Shown here: positions 5,656 through 6,571 of the stretch, in pieces | Layout: every line of letters begins with the position of its first letter | Numbering within the stretch: the first letter of the stretch is position 1 | Source: Bacillota bacterium | GTDB lineage: Bacteria; Bacillota_E; Sulfobacillia; Sulfobacillales; Sulfobacillaceae | Assembly: GCA_021802225.1 (NCBI GenBank) | Contig: JAKAAS010000103.1 | Location: 1-6,571 of the forward strand | Direction of reading: 5' to 3' | Length of the DNA: 6,571 nt | Made by a program: the position numbers and the translations under genes | The notes under the pieces: generated by a model | Told to the model about the DNA's origin: nothing | Databases searched by the model: none | What the model saw: the letters and a program-made list of their open reading frames with translations, nothing else

Positions 5656-6571
5656 ATGAGCGGTGCCACAACGGCGAGGGACTCAATGGGAATTGAACCC
5701 ATTGCGAAAGACAAACGACGGGGATCTCCCCGTCAGCAATTTACTCTGTGGTGGTCAGCCAATTTAGGGATGCCCCCGTTCTTGGTGGGAGTATTGGGCC
5801 CGGTACTGGGACTAAACCTCACGCAGACAGTATGGGCGGTGGTGATCGGTAATGTCATTGCCTCTCTTCTTCTGGGCCTGACTGCGGCTGCGGGAGTGGG
5901 TTATGGTCTGGCTCAGATGCCGTTGTCACGGGCATTGTTTGGTCATAAGGGGAACTACCTTCCTGCGGGAATGAACGCTATCTCGTCTTTAGGATGGTAC
6001 ATTGTCAATACTGCCATAGGAGGAACTGCGTTAGCGGCATTGCTTCACATGAATATCGGATTGGCTTTTGTTGTTATGATTATTGCCCAAGGCTCTATCG
6101 TCTATTTAGGTCACCACATGATTCACCGTTTTGAGCACTGGATGGCTTATGTCCAGGGGGCCTTGTTTATCGCTTTAACCATCGGGGCCATCATGAACTG
6201 GGGAGCTATCAAAGCGACGGCTGGTGGAAACTATGGGGCATTCCTCTTGCTTTTGGCGGCCGTGGCTAGCTATTCCTTCAGCTGGTCTACGTATGTATCG
6301 GATTACACACGATATCTTCCCGACAACACTTCTCGTCCGCATGTTTTCTGGCTGACGTTCTGGGGATCGTGGCTATCTTGCGTGTGGGTCGAGGTCGTAG
6401 GCGGTGTTGCGGGTTCCATCGGATTAGGCAATTTGTCTGCGATAGGCATCGTTCAGCATTTGATGGGAAAGTTTGCGTCGTTGGCGGAACTGGCGATTGT
6501 TTTGGGCACCATGACGGCGAACGCCCTGAACTCCTATACTTCCACCATGTCGTTCTTGACACTGATTCAAG
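5656..6571 (+). CDS. second NCS1-family permease (purine/cytosine/hydantoin type), C-terminus cut by window edge
   Basis: A membrane nucleobase:cation symporter-1 carrier; 305 codons are visible with no stop, so roughly the last third of a usual 430-500 residue protein is missing. After a charged, soluble N-terminus (about 1-28) come WSANLG (33-38), MPLSRALFGHKGNYLPAGMN (88-107), GWYIVN (113-118), SDYTRYLP (215-222) and TANALNSYTSTMS (287-299). These are the classic NCS1 signatures in order. The Trp of GWYIVN aligns, from memory of the family, with the substrate-stacking Trp of the hydantoin carrier Mhp1, and Asn118 with its neighbouring Gln; I could not align them formally. It is closer to the FCY2/cytosine-permease style than the left permease, so the two are not recent duplicates. 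The ATG at 5656 has GGAGG 7 nt upstream. It is divergent from the regulator, with operator-like repeats over its promoter. Family sure, substrate open. Confidence 0.92.
   Translation, partial: MSGATTARDSMGIEPIAKDKRRGSPRQQFTLWWSANLGMPPFLVGVLGPVLGLNLTQTVWAVVIGNVIASLLLGLTAAAGVGYGLAQMPLSRALFGHKGNYLPAGMNAISSLGWYIVNTAIGGTALAALLHMNIGLAFVVMIIAQGSIVYLGHHMIHRFEHWMAYVQGALFIALTIGAIMNWGAIKATAGGNYGAFLLLLAAVASYSFSWSTYVSDYTRYLPDNTSRPHVFWLTFWGSWLSCVWVEVVGGVAGSIGLGNLSAIGIVQHLMGKFASLAELAIVLGTMTANALNSYTSTMSFLTLIQ

Noticed and set aside
6287..6562. 91-residue minus-strand ORF
   Set aside because: Antisense to the right NCS1 permease, which has SDYTRYLP and other family motifs there.

Overview
The window looks like a chromosomal accessory locus of a medium-GC Gram-positive bacterium (Bacillota). 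Supporting signs are strong AGGAGG-type ribosome binding sites, a lipoprotein signal on the binding protein, a MurR/RpiR regulator and clean sigma-A promoter spacing. A Sulfobacillus-like organism is my guess from the overall protein flavour; the sequence alone does not prove it.

Layout. On the minus strand, reading right to left, there are four genes in one direction: a MurR/RpiR-type regulator (5207-4338), a family-5 peptide-type ABC substrate-binding lipoprotein (4250-2511), an enolase-superfamily epimerase/racemase of the N-succinylamino acid racemase / o-succinylbenzoate synthase type (2416-1253), and an NCS1-family permease that runs off the left edge (1087-1). Gaps are 87, 94 and about 165 bp. 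A 13-bp hairpin lies just after the epimerase gene and may separate the permease from it. On the plus strand, divergent from the regulator, a second and clearly different NCS1 permease starts at 5656 and runs off the right edge. Both permeases are incomplete only because the window ends.

The 448-bp divergent intergenic region (5208-5655) carries a very good sigma-A promoter for the regulator, a weaker extended -10 promoter for the right-hand permease, and several inverted repeats that look like operators. It also holds one doubtful 52-residue minus-strand ORF that overlaps the regulator promoter.

Working together (inference): two NCS1 carriers, a lone peptide-type binding protein and an N-acyl-amino-acid/dipeptide type racemase, under a sugar-phosphate-type (SIS) regulator, suggest a scavenging locus. 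Likely substrates are an amino-acid derivative or a cyclic ureide: a dipeptide, an N-acyl or N-carbamoyl amino acid, a hydantoin or a nucleobase. The racemase would fix stereochemistry before hydrolysis. No hydrolase and no ABC permease or ATPase gene is inside the window, so the pathway cannot be closed from here. I see no phage, CRISPR, tRNA, rRNA or intact insertion sequence.
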